This document shows positions 35,755-45,686 of a DNA stretch of 64,000 nucleotides, piece by piece. Location of the stretch: the NCBI RefSeq assembly GCF_014646115.1, contig NZ_BMMV01000002.1, positions 421,585 to 485,584 of the forward strand, given 5' to 3'. The notes under the pieces are model-generated. The model was given only the letters and a program-made list of their open reading frames with translations, was not told the DNA's origin and searched no databases. Position numbers and translations under genes: made by a program. Source of the DNA: Streptomyces camponoticapitis (lineage in GTDB: Bacteria; Actinomycetota; Actinomycetes; Streptomycetales; Streptomycetaceae). The stretch's first letter is position 1. Each line of letters begins with the position of its first letter.

Positions 35755-36171
35755 ATGACCACCACCGGTTTCGACTACACGGTCACCCGCACCCTGGAGG
35801 CCCCGGTCGCCCAGGTCTGGGCCGCCTGGACCCGTGCTGATCAGTACGGGCAGTGGGCCCACGCCGAGGAGGTCGCCCTCGATGTCCGGCCCGGCGGCGC
35901 CTGGAGCTCCGTCATGGTCATCCCCGGCGGCGCCCGCGTCCCGCTGTCCGGCCGTTACACCGAGGTCGTGGAGAACAAGCGACTGGTGATCGGCATGGAC
36001 GTTCCCGGCCGCGAGGAACTCGCCCTGATGACCGTCGACCTGGACGCCGACGGCGACCACACCCGGATCACCCTGTACCAGACCCTCGACAGCGCCGAGG
36101 AGCGCGACCAGTCCGAATTCGGCAGCAACATGCTCCTCGACGGCCTCACCGCCTACCTCGCAGCAGCCTGA
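35755..36171 (+). CDS. SRPBCC/AHSA1-domain protein
   Basis: A 138-residue START-like protein (FDYTVTRTLEAPVAQVWAAWTRADQYGQWAHAE ... GGAWSSVMVIPGG ... SGRYTEVVENKRLVIGMD). The helix-grip fold binds hydrophobic ligands; in actinobacteria such genes often accompany ArsR regulators, but none is present here. GAGGGAG precedes ATG 35755. The next gene follows after 71 bases on the same strand and may be co-transcribed. Confidence 0.9.
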   Translation: MTTTGFDYTVTRTLEAPVAQVWAAWTRADQYGQWAHAEEVALDVRPGGAWSSVMVIPGGARVPLSGRYTEVVENKRLVIGMDVPGREELALMTVDLDADGDHTRITLYQTLDSAEERDQSEFGSNMLLDGLTAYLAAA

Positions 36172-36242
36172 ACCGAGCCGACCCGGCCGACCTTGGACGC
36201 GAGAACACCGGCGCCGAGTCAAGCGCTTACCCGGAGGAAAGT

Positions 36243-36587
36243 ATGAACGACGACATCACGAACTACATCGAGAAGACGCAGCACTGGCAGGCGCAGGTGT
36301 GCACAAAGCTGCGGGAGGTGGTGCACAGCACCATCCCCGGGGCCGAGGAAGCATTCCAGTACGGAAAGCCCCACTTCCTCCGCGACGGGCGTCACGCGGC
36401 GGTCATCCATGTCGCGAGAGACAAGGTCACATTCATGGTCTTCGACGCGGAGAGCATCGAGGCCGTACCGAAGTTGCTGCGGCCGCTCGGCAAGGGTGAG
36501 CGGAAGGCCGTCGACATCCGTGAAGGCGACTCAGTCGACTACGACTTCGTCGCCGATGTCCTGCGCCGGACCAGCGGCGCACGCTGA
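36243..36587 (+). CDS. DUF1801-family protein
   Basis: A 114-residue protein with the DUF1801/YdhG pattern: short helix then LREVVHSTIPGAEEAFQYGKPHFLRDGRHAAVIHVARDKVTFMVFD, ending KAVDIREGDSVDYDFVADVLRRT. GGAGGA five bases before ATG 36243 is strong. The biochemical role of the family is not established; some members resemble iron chaperones. Confidence 0.85.
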   Translation: MNDDITNYIEKTQHWQAQVCTKLREVVHSTIPGAEEAFQYGKPHFLRDGRHAAVIHVARDKVTFMVFDAESIEAVPKLLRPLGKGERKAVDIREGDSVDYDFVADVLRRTSGAR

Positions 36588-37145
36588 CCAATTGACGCGG
36601 GCGCGCGAGGAAGGAGAGGTGTCCAACCCCGCTTCCGCCGACCTCGGTTTCCGGCTCTTCTTGCGCGCGGTCAATCGCCACGCTGCCGCTGACCGCCCGT
36701 GCCGGGCAGCGCTGGTCCCCGGAACGTGCGGGCAACCAGAGCAGAGCCTGGGTCGGCGGATCAGACACCCGATGAATCCCTGAGGAGTTCAGCTGGCGCT
36801 GCAAGGTCCGATGGCGACCGCGTCCTCAACACCCCTGCCAGTACAGCAAAGTTGGTGCGGCATGCTTGCGTAGACCCCTGACAGGAGGAGGCGGGCGGCT
36901 CGACTATTCACCAAACATAGGATGTAAGTGCGCGGTCCTGGCCCTCAGCCCGCCGGAGGCACCTCTACAGACGCACGCGAGTCCGCCAGCGGACGCGATA
37001 CCCGTACGACCTTGACCAGCCGGGCCCGAACCCCCGTCGCCGGAACACCCTTTGATGAGAATTCGCGCTGCCCGGCCGCCCCCCCAGGCCAGCCCTCCGC
37101 TCACTCGGAGGCCGTCTCGTATCCGTACATGGGAAGGACCCGCCC
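36588..37145. other. Gene-free stretch of about 560 bases
   Basis: Open frames here are short and lack protein-like composition. An AT-richer patch at about 36902-36925 (ACTATTCACCAAACATAGGATG) and another near 37050 could hold the promoter of the following secreted-protein gene. Confidence 0.4.
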
Positions 37146-39817
37146 ATGTCACCACAACGTTCGATCACGCGGAGGCTGCTGCGCCGCGTCGGCCCGATCG
37201 CAGCAGCCCTCGGTCTGATTCTGACGGCACCCGTAGTTCAATCCGCCGCTGCCGCGCCCTCCGTGACGCTCTACGCGTCGCCGTCCAGGGCGGGTTCGAC
37301 CTGTTCGTCCTCGGCCCCGTGTTCCCTGTCCGGTGCGCAGGAGGCGGTTCGAACGCATCTCGCCGCGGAGAGTTCGGCGGACGTCAGCGTCCTGCTGGCC
37401 GACGGTGTGTATCGCTTGTCGAAGACCTGGTCCCTCGGCCCGGCGGACTCGGGCACGCCGGGCCACCCGGTGGTGTAGAGGGCCGCGCCAGGCGCACATC
37501 CGGTGATCTCGGGGGCCTCACAGGTCACCGGGTGGACGCAGCTCGGATCGAGCGGGGTGTGGTCCGCTCCGGTACCCGGCTCCAGCAACAGCCGCCAGCT
37601 GTACATCGGCGGCCGTAAGGTCCCGATAGCACAGGCGACCCCGGCGAGCCTGGGGTTCCGGGGCTCGTGGACAGGAACGTCCACGGGCTACACGATCTCC
37701 GGCGACCAGGCGGCGATGGCGCGGTTCGGCTCGCTGACCGCGAGCCAGGTGGCGGGAGTCGAGTTCGCCTACCCTGGTGGCAACGGGCCGTGGACCGAGT
37801 CGAGATGCCGCGTGGCAAGCTTCTCCGCGGCGACCGGAACGCTGAGGATGAGCCAGCCGTGCTGGACCAACGTGACCGCCCGGGCGTCCTACGCGCAAGC
37901 CAGCGGTGGCCTGCCGTCCATGTCGCCCAACACGATGCCCGCGCGCATCGAGAACGCGCAGGCCTGCTCGGGTCCGGGCAGTGGTTCCTGGACGGCGCCG
38001 GCGGCAAGCTGTACTACAAGCCTTCCGCCGGCCAGCAGATGTCCGCCCTCGACGTCGAACTGCCGCGCCTCGAAACCCTGGTCCAGGGTGCCGGTATCCT
38101 CGCGGCGCCCATCCACGACATCACCTTCAGCGGTCTTCAGTTCTCGTTCGCGACCTGGAACGCTCCCTCCACCAGTTCCGGGTTCGCCGATGTGCAGAGC
38201 AATCTGCGGATGACCGGTGCGAACAACCAGGGTATGTGCGGGTTCTCCAATCCCGCGGGAAGCTGCCCCTGGGGAGCCCTGACCCAGCCCCTGGCGAACG
38301 TCTCGTTCACCGCTTCCAAGAACATCACGCTCACCGGCAACCGGTTCGCCGGACTCGGCGGAGCCGGACTGGGCGTGATGTACGGAGCGACCAACACCCT
38401 CATTCAGGGCAACGAGTTCACCGACATCGCCTCCACCGCGATCCTCCTCGGCTGCACCTACGACCCGCTGCCGACCAACCCGTCCGACGCCGCGGGGATA
38501 AAGCAGAACTGCACCCCCAACGGAGCGAATGAGACCGCAGCGACCGGCACCAACGAAATCCTGACCGGTACCACCGTGGCGGACAACGTCATCCATCACA
38601 TCGGCACCGACTACTCGTCGGCCAGCGGCATCACCCTGCTGTTCTCGCGGCACACGACCATTACCCGGAACAACCTGTACGACCTGCCCTACACCGGCAT
38701 CACGGCCGGAGTCATCCAGGGCCACGTCAATCAGGCGAGCACCCCGCAGAACACCACGAACATCAACAGCTCGAACACCATCAGCAACAACATCCTCCAT
38801 GACTACCTGTCCGTCCGCAGCGACGGAGGCGCCGTCTACGTCGAGGGACACCAGGCGCAGTACGTGTACCAGGCTGACGGGAAGACGATCGACCCGGTGC
38901 GGACACTGGCCAAGGGCCTTCAGGTCACCGGCAACATCGCCTACAACGGCCCCACGACCAACTTCACCTACTACAACGACGCCGGCTCGGAATGGATCAA
39001 CTGGCAGGGCAACATCGCCTTCCGCGCCGGTGACAAAGCCCACGGCGGCTGTAGCCCGACAGGCCACTTCTGGATCACCGGCAACTACTTCTCGGCCGGC
39101 ATCCAGTCGTACCCGTGCGCCCAGCCGGTCGACACTCACGCGAGTGGCAACACGACCATCCCGGCCAACCCCAAGCCGTCCGACCTTCCCAACGCCCTGG
39201 TGCGCGCCGCGGGTGCGGGCTCCGGTTCCTTCACGCCTGCCCTCTCCGTCCCCGCGAACATCTTCTACGTGTCGCCCACGGCCAACGCCACGGAGGTCCT
39301 CGTCGCGGGTGAGGGCTTCGGCCCGACGACGCCGGTGTACATCGGTACCACCCCGGTCGCCGGTGTGACCCATCTGTCCAGCGGGTTCATGATCGTCCCG
39401 ATCCCGGCCGGCACCTCGGCCGGGCAGATCTCCCTCACTCCGCAGGTCCCCGGATCCATCCGGCTCAACGACGACGACGGCAGCATCACCTACAGCGGAT
39501 ACGCGTACGCGGGCGGCCGCTCGTACGGCGACCACCAGAACGACGTCCGCTACGCGACCTCGAACGGATCGACCGCGTCACTCACCTTCACCGGCACCAG
39601 AGTCACGGTGTACGGCGAGCAGAACACCGACCAGGGAAACATCGGCATCAGCATCGACGGCGGACCGCAGCAGGTCGTCAGCACACTGCCGAGCGACGGC
39701 GTACGACATGCGAACGTCGCGGTGTACACGTCCGGTCCGCTCTCCTCGGGCAGACACACCATCGTGGTGACCAAGCTGTCCGGTCAGTACAGCACCCTCG
39801 ACGGCTTCACCGTGTAA
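37146..39817 (+). pseudogene. Secreted right-handed parallel beta-helix protein, broken by a nonsense codon and a frameshift
   Basis: The gene starts with a good ribosome binding site (GGAAGGA) and a signal peptide (LGLILTAPVVQSAAAA). The frame ends at TAG 37476-37478 after SGTPGHPVV, but continues in phase immediately after (RAAPGAHPVISGASQVTGW), so a single TGG-to-TAG change is likely. Near 37963 a base is missing in a C-run and the protein continues in another frame (LLGSGQWFLDGAGGKLYYKP) with long beta-helix repeats (NISFTASKNITLTGNRF-like) and a C-terminal beta-sandwich to 39817. Repaired, it would be an extracellular protein of about 890 residues acting on polysaccharides. Two independent lesions indicate true decay. 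Confidence 0.85.
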
Positions 39818-39978
39818 CGGCGAGCGAACAGCGACTCCGCAGGAGGAACGGCGCGATCTCCATCCCTTTCGCAGATGATCAGGCTCTCCGGCAGGCAGAG
39901 TCGCCGGAATGTTTGTTCGGGCGCGGATGGTGCACACGGTGTGGTGACAGTCTTTGTGTGACGAGATGGAGAAGCACC

Positions 39979-40257
39979 ATGAGCATCATCGCGTGGATCT
40001 TTATCGGCCTGCTCGCCGGCGCCATCGCCAAGCTCCTGATGCCGGGCAAGGACCCGGGGGGCATCATCGTCACCATGCTCATCGGCATCGTCGGCGGCCT
40101 GCTCGGAGGCTGGCTCGGCAAGGTCGTCCTCGGTGTCGACTCCATCGACGGCTTCTTCGACCTCTCCACCTGGATCGCCGCGATCATCGGTTCGATGATC
40201 CTGCTCCTGCTCTACCGCCTCGTCATCGGCAACCGGCGCTCCCACCGCCACGCCTGA
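39979..40257 (+). CDS. GlsB/YeaQ/YmgE-family small membrane protein
   Basis: A 92-residue protein with three hydrophobic segments and the family's glycine pattern (IAWIFIGLLAGAIAKLLMPGKDPGGIIVTMLIGIVGGLLGGWLGK). The family is associated with envelope and acid stress in other bacteria, but its mechanism is unknown. ATG 39979 follows a GGAG; the frame upstream is unrelated. It stands alone and is followed by a strong hairpin. Confidence 0.9.
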   Translation: MSIIAWIFIGLLAGAIAKLLMPGKDPGGIIVTMLIGIVGGLLGGWLGKVVLGVDSIDGFFDLSTWIAAIIGSMILLLLYRLVIGNRRSHRHA

Positions 40258-40279
40258 TCCACCGACGACACACCACATC

Positions 40280-40311
40280 GGCTCCCTCCTCTGTTCGCAG
40301 GGGAGGGAGCC
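40280..40311. terminator. Strong hairpin terminator
   Basis: GGCTCCCTCC and GGAGGGAGCC pair perfectly, and the stem extends by further pairs including G-U to a TTCG loop. It lies between the convergent GlsB-like and AhpD-like genes and probably ends both. Confidence 0.75.
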
Positions 40312-40405
40312 GCGTGTCCGGGACCCACGACGCCCTCATGGCAGGGGGCGGGACCGCGAGGAGCCTTCGGTGCTACGAGGCCGGCCGGCGGAGGTGCGCC
40401 GTGTG

Positions 40406-40915
40406 TCAGTGAGCAGGGCTCGGCGCGTAGTGTCCGGGGACCATCCGGGAGGAGACCCCGAAACGGTTGAAGGCATTGATCGCCACGACGACCGAGATCA
40501 CGTGCACCAGCTCGGTCTCATCGAGCTCCTTGGCGGCCTTGTCGTAAACCTCGTCCGGGACGAAGCCGTCGGTGAGCACGGTGACCGCTTCGGTCAGTTC
40601 GATCGCTGCGATCTCCTTCGCGGAGTAGAAGTGCTTCGACTCGCTCCAGGCGCTGAGCTGGATGATCCGCTCGGCGGACTCCCCGGCGGCCAGGGCGTCC
40701 TGGCTGTGCATGTCCAGGCAGAACGCGCAGTGGTTGATCTGTGAAGCGCGGACCTTGATCAGGTTGATGAGACTCTCGGGGAGTCCCTTTTTCGCCGCGG
40801 TGTCGAGACGGATCATGGCCTTGAAGACGTCCGGTGCGAGCGTCATCCAGTCGAAGCGCTGGGTGTGCTCGTGCAGGAGGGGCTGTGGGGTTTCTGGTAC
40901 ATCCTGAATCGTCAT
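40406..40915 (-). CDS. Carboxymuconolactone decarboxylase / AhpD-like protein
   Basis: A 169-residue helical protein with the redox motif CAFC in INHCAFCLDMHSQDAL, the AhpD-core signature with the downstream His. Such proteins act as alkylhydroperoxidases or thiol oxidoreductases. ATG 40915 is used; GTG 40924 is an in-frame alternative. It diverges from a MocR-type regulator with fewer than 50 bases between, so the regulator is very probably its controller. Confidence 0.9.
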   Translation of the reverse strand: MTIQDVPETPQPLLHEHTQRFDWMTLAPDVFKAMIRLDTAAKKGLPESLINLIKVRASQINHCAFCLDMHSQDALAAGESAERIIQLSAWSESKHFYSAKEIAAIELTEAVTVLTDGFVPDEVYDKAAKELDETELVHVISVVVAINAFNRFGVSSRMVPGHYAPSPAH

Positions 40916-40961
40916 GTCTTCCACGGTAGAACCAGGAGGAGTGTATGTAAGGTCCAGTTGT

Positions 40962-42389
40962 ATGCGTAAACCTCAGACCACTTCCTCGGCCGACGTACTC
41001 GCCAAGGCCGGCATCGATCTGCACCTCGACCTTCAGGGGTCCGGTTTGCGCGCCGGACTGACGGATGCCCTGCGTGACGCGGTGCGTTCGGGAAGGCTGG
41101 CACCAGGGACCCGCCTGCCCGCCTCCCGGGCATTGGCCGCCGACCTCGGCATCGCGCGGAGCACGGTGACGGAGTGTTATACGGACTTGGTCGAAGAGGG
41201 CTGGCTCACCGCTCGGCACGGTTCCGGAACACGGGTCGCCGAGCGGGCGGAGCCCCGCCGCGCAACGCCCGGGAGCGCCTCGGTCGAGCCCCGGCGACGG
41301 CCCGTGCACGGACTGGAAGCCGGAGCGGTGGACTTCGCGGAGTTCCCTCGTGCTCCATGGCTCGCCGCCGCGCGCCGGGCATTCGCCGTGGCGTCCCACA
41401 GCGCGTTTGGCTACGGTGATCCGCTCGGCAGCATGGAGTTGCGGACAGCTCTCGCCGACTATCTCTCCCGGGTGCGAGGGGTGTACGCCGGACCCGGGCA
41501 GATCATCATCACCTCGGGGTTTCACCACGGTCTGACGGTGCTCGCGCGGGCGCTCAAGGGGCGGGGCGTCGAGGCGGTGGCTGTTGAAGGGTACGGCCTC
41601 GACATCTACCGGGCGGTGCTCGGCGACGAGGGCATGGGCATCCCCCCTCTGAGGGTCGACGAGGACGGGGCACGCATCGACGATCTGGTCGAACTGAGAG
41701 ATGTGGTCGCGGTGCTCCTGACTCCGGCGCATCAGTTCCCCACGGGCTTCGCACTGTCCACCGAACGACGTGCGGCCGTGCTCGACTGGGCCCGCAGCCA
41801 TGGCGGGCTGATTCTTGAGGACGACTACGACGGCGAGTTCCGCTACGACCGCAAACCGGTGGGGGCTCTCCAGGGTCTGGACCCCGAACACGTCGTGTAC
41901 TTCGGAACGGCCAGCAAATCCCTCGCGCCGGCTCTGCGGTTGGCGTGGATGGTCGTACCCGAATATCTCCTCCCCGCCGTCGCGGCGGCCAAAGGCCGCG
42001 TTGACACGGTGAGCGTCGTGGATCAGTTGATCTTCACCGAGTTCCTGACCTCGGGCGCGTTCGACCGCCATGTGCGCGGCCGACGGAAGAACTACCGGCG
42101 GCGGCGCGATGAGCTCATCGCGGCCCTCGCTCAGAACGCCCCTGACATCCACGTCGCCGGCATGGCCGCCGGGCTGCAGGCCGTCCTCGTCCTCCCGGCC
42201 GGCACGGAGGCGTCGGCCCTCCGGGCCGCGGCACGGCAAGGGCTCACCGTCAGCGGAATGGCTGAGTTCCGCCACCCTGCGGCCGACGCTCGCCTGCCTC
42301 GGCGGGACGCGCTGGTCGTCAACTTCTCATCCGTGTCCGACAGCGCATGGCCAGGAGCACTGAGAGCGCTGTGTGCCGTGCTGCGATGA
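40962..42389 (+). CDS. MocR-type regulator (GntR HTH fused to PLP aminotransferase domain)
   Basis: A 475-residue protein. Residues about 25-95 are a GntR winged helix (LTDALRDAVRSGRLAPGTRLPASRALAADLGIARSTVTECYTDLVEEGWLTARHGSGT); the rest is a type I aminotransferase fold with the PLP lysine in GTASKSLAPALRL and DDYDGEFRYD. The aminotransferase domain acts as a PLP-linked sensor. ATG 40962 is favoured as the conserved domain starts soon after. The 46-base gap to the AhpD-like gene must hold both promoters and the operator. Confidence 0.92.
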   Translation: MRKPQTTSSADVLAKAGIDLHLDLQGSGLRAGLTDALRDAVRSGRLAPGTRLPASRALAADLGIARSTVTECYTDLVEEGWLTARHGSGTRVAERAEPRRATPGSASVEPRRRPVHGLEAGAVDFAEFPRAPWLAAARRAFAVASHSAFGYGDPLGSMELRTALADYLSRVRGVYAGPGQIIITSGFHHGLTVLARALKGRGVEAVAVEGYGLDIYRAVLGDEGMGIPPLRVDEDGARIDDLVELRDVVAVLLTPAHQFPTGFALSTERRAAVLDWARSHGGLILEDDYDGEFRYDRKPVGALQGLDPEHVVYFGTASKSLAPALRLAWMVVPEYLLPAVAAAKGRVDTVSVVDQLIFTEFLTSGAFDRHVRGRRKNYRRRRDELIAALAQNAPDIHVAGMAAGLQAVLVLPAGTEASALRAAARQGLTVSGMAEFRHPAADARLPRRDALVVNFSSVSDSAWPGALRALCAVLR

Positions 42390-42420
42390 CCGACGCACAG
42401 GAGCCGCGGCGAGACCCGTT

Positions 42421-42987
42421 CTAGTCGGCCTGCCGTCGCTGATCGCCCAGAGCCGTCAAGGGGAGCGCGTCGAGCGCCGTCAGGGCGATGGCGGTCAGAT
42501 CCGCCCTGCTCACCCCGGCTGCGCCCAGAACCTCCATACCGCGCGCGACCATGACGTAGAACGCCGCCAGCGGGGTGGGGTCAGCCTCGGTCTCGACCTC
42601 GCCGGCCTCCTGGGCGTCCACGATGCAATCCCGGTAGACCTCCTGGAGCTCTCCCAACGCGTCGAGGGCCGATTCGGAGACCTCCACGTCACGATGGCCC
42701 AGCTCGACTGTGGCCTTGGTGAACAAGGACCCCTGGACATCCGCCGCGCTGTGGGTGATCGCGAGCGTCAACAGCTGCCCGCGGATCCGTTCGAGCGGTG
42801 TCGAGGAGCTGCCCGACAGCGCCTCCCTCACCGGCTCGGGCGCGACACGAGCGTCCGAGCTCAGCGCCCGGAGGAAGAGCTCCCTCGTCCCCCCGAACGA
42901 GTTGTAGAGACTCTGCTTGCCCAGCCCGGTCGCGGCGACGAGATCGTCCAGGGTCGTACCGGCGTAACCCTTCACCGCGAAGAGCTC
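42421..42987 (-). pseudogene. TetR-family regulator lacking its N-terminus
   Basis: The frame reads [39 protein letters not shown] and continues as a normal ligand-binding domain to the stop at 42421. The first 15-20 residues (helix 1) and the start codon are missing; upstream of GELF the frame enters antisense of an SDR fragment. A chimeric start at 43077 is possible but would add unrelated residues. The break is at GAGCTC, 42982-42987, shared with the SDR remnant. Confidence 0.8.
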
Positions 42988-43235
42988 GCCCCCAAGGGCG
43001 TGCGCGTGAACGTGGTCGTCCCCGGAAACGTCGAAACGCCCGGCGCCGACAAGATCCGCACCGACATCGCCGACCACCTCGGAGGGAACGCCCAGCGGGA
43101 GCTGTGGCCCCGCTGGGCCGCAAGGGTGTCCCGAACGACATCGCTCAGGCCGTGCTCTTCCTCGCCTGGGCGCGCGCGGAGTGGATCACGGGGAGCGTAC
43201 TGCGCGTTGACGGGGGCGCCGCGGTCACCGTCTGA
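42982..43235 (+). pseudogene. Short-chain dehydrogenase C-terminal remnant
   Basis: Starting at the GAGCTC junction, the plus strand reads [35 protein letters not shown], then after a one-base loss near 43100 continues in another frame as [20 protein letters not shown]...[18 protein letters not shown] and stops at 43235. This is the last third of a classical SDR. The catalytic SYK and cofactor-binding part are gone. It and the neighbouring tetR were probably a divergent pair. Confidence 0.82.
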
Positions 43236-43478
43236 CGCCAGACTCCACGAGAGGCAACGGCGCGTTGCTCCGGCTCCCGACGAGCCGCGTAGCCAGGCGC
43301 CCGTTGCGCGTTCCGCGTGGCTACCCACGAGCTTTCCGAGAGCAGGAACAGCCCAGCAAGTGGACCGGAATGCCGAGCCACAGGTGGACTAAAACCGTAG
43401 GCCTCTTCTCCCTAGCGTGGAGAGCACAACGGCCGAGAACCTTCCTACCGGCCTCCTTCACTTCCGTAAGGAGCCACC

Positions 43479-44780
43479 GTGCTTTCCACTCAACCCGCCA
43501 CTTCCTCCGGCGCCGCGCCGAGCCGGCGAAAGCTGCCCCCGGGCCTCGCGATGACGGGCGCCGCCACTGCCTTCACGAGCCTGTATCTCGCGGCGGGGGC
43601 GCTGACGCCGATGCTGGTGGCCTACAAGCAGCGATGGGATTTCCCACCCGAGATGCTCAACGTGGCGTTCGCCGTCTACGCGATCGGGTTCCTCGTCGCG
43701 GCACTCACCCTGGGGTCACTCTCGGACCACATCGGGCGCCGCCCCGTGTTGATCGGCGCCCTGGTGGTGCAGCTCGCCTCGAATCTCCTGTTCCTGTTCA
43801 GCACGGACATCAACTGGGTCGTCGCCGGACGCATCGTCCAGGGCATCGCGAGCGGAGCGGCGACCTCGGCGTTCACCGCCGCACTGGTCGAGTTCGCCCC
43901 GGAGAACAAGAAGAGGCTCGGCACGATCCTCGGTAGCGTCAGCCTCACCGGCGGTCTCGCGATGGGGTCCCTGATGGCGGGGCTGGCCATTCAGCTCACC
44001 CCGTCGGCGAACACCATCGTCTTCATCGTGCTGATCACGCTCACCGTCCTAGGCGGCATCACGGTGTTCGCGTCTCCCGAGACGGTGACGCGCAACGCCG
44101 GGGCCGGGCAGTCGATGATTCCCCGCATCTCCATCCCCGCGGCGGCGCGCAAGGAGTTCTACGCCGCCGCACCAGTGGTCGCCGCGGTGTGGATGCTCGC
44201 CGGTCTGTCGGGTGGGCTGGCGCCGAACATGGTCCGCAGCGTCTTCCACCTGAACAGTGGCTTCCTGGGGGGCGTGGCCGGGTTCGTCGCTCCGGCGGTG
44301 TCCACGATCATCGGACTCGCGTTCGCCAGGATCGACTCGCGCCGTGCGATGACGATCGGTATCAACGCCTCCGTCATCGGCGCCGCCAGTATCATCGGGG
44401 GAGTCCTCGCCGGGAGCCTGCCGATCATGATCGTCGGGCAGGCGGTCGCCGGTATCGGATTCGGCGCCGCCTTCACCGCGGCGCTCCAGCTGATCTTCCC
44501 CCTGGTGGCACCGCACCAGCGCGCCGGCATCGTGGCCGCGATCTACGTCGTGTCCTACCTCGCGTTCGGACTGCCGATCGTCATCGAGGGGCAGCTTGTC
44601 GAACCGTTGGGCGAGATCCCCGCGGTGGTCTGCTACACCGCCCTCACCATCCTCCTGGCCCTCATAAGCCTGTTGGCCCAGGCGCGCCTCAACCGGGGGC
44701 GCGAGAACACCGGTTCCCACAAGGGAAATCCGCCGAAGAACCTGGTGGCATCCCCTGCCCAGGGGCTGTCCCGCAAGTGA
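43479..44780 (+). CDS. MFS transporter
   Basis: A 433-residue 12-helix transporter. The loop 2-3 motif is GSLSDHIGRRPVLIGA, and motif B-like GRIVQGIASGAATSA follows. Likely an exporter of small hydrophobic compounds. GTG 43479 has AAGGAG six bases upstream, a clear start. It follows the tetR/SDR scar by 240 bases; the lost TetR could once have controlled it, which is speculation. Confidence 0.9.
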   Translation: MLSTQPATSSGAAPSRRKLPPGLAMTGAATAFTSLYLAAGALTPMLVAYKQRWDFPPEMLNVAFAVYAIGFLVAALTLGSLSDHIGRRPVLIGALVVQLASNLLFLFSTDINWVVAGRIVQGIASGAATSAFTAALVEFAPENKKRLGTILGSVSLTGGLAMGSLMAGLAIQLTPSANTIVFIVLITLTVLGGITVFASPETVTRNAGAGQSMIPRISIPAAARKEFYAAAPVVAAVWMLAGLSGGLAPNMVRSVFHLNSGFLGGVAGFVAPAVSTIIGLAFARIDSRRAMTIGINASVIGAASIIGGVLAGSLPIMIVGQAVAGIGFGAAFTAALQLIFPLVAPHQRAGIVAAIYVVSYLAFGLPIVIEGQLVEPLGEIPAVVCYTALTILLALISLLAQARLNRGRENTGSHKGNPPKNLVASPAQGLSRK

Positions 44781-44879
44781 TCCTCCGTGTCCGCGAACCG
44801 CGGCCCGTCCCGTCGGCCCCGATCACTTCTCGCGGCAGCGTTTGTCGACGAGCGAGGAACGCCGCACCGCGGCGTGTTC

Positions 44880-45674
44880 CTACCGTGCTCCGGCCGCACC
44901 CTGAGTGGGGCTCACGCGCTCAAGCTTGGTCCAGCCGGTCCAGCCTCGCTTCGTCAGCAGCTCGATCAGCCGGCGGGCCGGCGGCAGGGTGTCGAACACA
45001 TGCGTGTCCAGCAGCTGGGCGAACAGCGGCTCGATGTCGGTGCCGTCGACAGAGAAATCGCCCTGCGCCTCAGCCATTCGCGTGATGTAGGCGGCCAACC
45101 CGTCGGCCAGTTCGACCAGTCGTGGGTCGTCGTCCGTCCGGTCCAGAGCTTTGCTCAGGGTGAGGTAGAAGGCGATGATCTGCGGGTCGGCGATCTGCTC
45201 CCGCTTGCGTGCCATCCACTCGGGGACCCGCTCGGGTGAGCGCGCGGCCAGCGGGATCCAGCCGTCGCGTTCGACCTGGACAATCCGTTCGTCGACCCCG
45301 AGGGCCCGCAGCCGGTCAAGGAAGTCGACCACCTCCTGGGGCAGTGCCAGGTTGTCCCCGGCGGCGAGGCGGGCGATCCCCTCGCGGTGCCGCTGCCGCT
45401 CCCGGATCTCCGCCCGCAGCCGCTTGTCGATATCCGCGACTGCCGCGGCGAAGTCCTCCTCGCCGGCCTGCAGCAGCTCCCGTACGCGCGCCAGCGGGAC
45501 CCCGGCGTCGGCGAGGGTCCGGATCCTGACCAACTCGACTACGGCGCCCGCGTCATACCTCCGATAGCCGGAGTGGTCCCGCTCCGGCTCCGGCAGCAGC
45601 CCCTTGGCGTGATAGTGCCGCACCGCGCGCACCGTCACTCCCGCGTACGACGCCAGCTCGCCGATAGTCAGCAT
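44880..45674 (-). CDS. MerR-family regulator, last gene of the efflux operon
   Basis: A 264-residue regulator: MerR HTH at the N-terminus (LTIGELASYAGVTVRAVRHYHAKGLLPEPERDHSGYRRYDAGAVVELVRIRTLADAGV), a coiled dimer helix, and a 150-residue helical effector domain. It begins 12 bases after the DrrB-like stop, so it is co-transcribed with the ABC exporter. A MerR-type dyad in front of the operon fits autoregulation together with its transporter. Confidence 0.9.
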   Translation of the reverse strand: MLTIGELASYAGVTVRAVRHYHAKGLLPEPERDHSGYRRYDAGAVVELVRIRTLADAGVPLARVRELLQAGEEDFAAAVADIDKRLRAEIRERQRHREGIARLAAGDNLALPQEVVDFLDRLRALGVDERIVQVERDGWIPLAARSPERVPEWMARKREQIADPQIIAFYLTLSKALDRTDDDPRLVELADGLAAYITRMAEAQGDFSVDGTDIEPLFAQLLDTHVFDTLPPARRLIELLTKRGWTGWTKLERVSPTQGAAGAR

Positions 45675-45686
45675 CAGAGCAGTCTC

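Noticed and set aside
42421..43077. Intact TetR gene starting at 43077
   Set aside because: The first 30 residues derive from antisense of the SDR remnant and do not resemble a TetR helix 1, so the gene is treated as truncated, though a chimeric product cannot be excluded.
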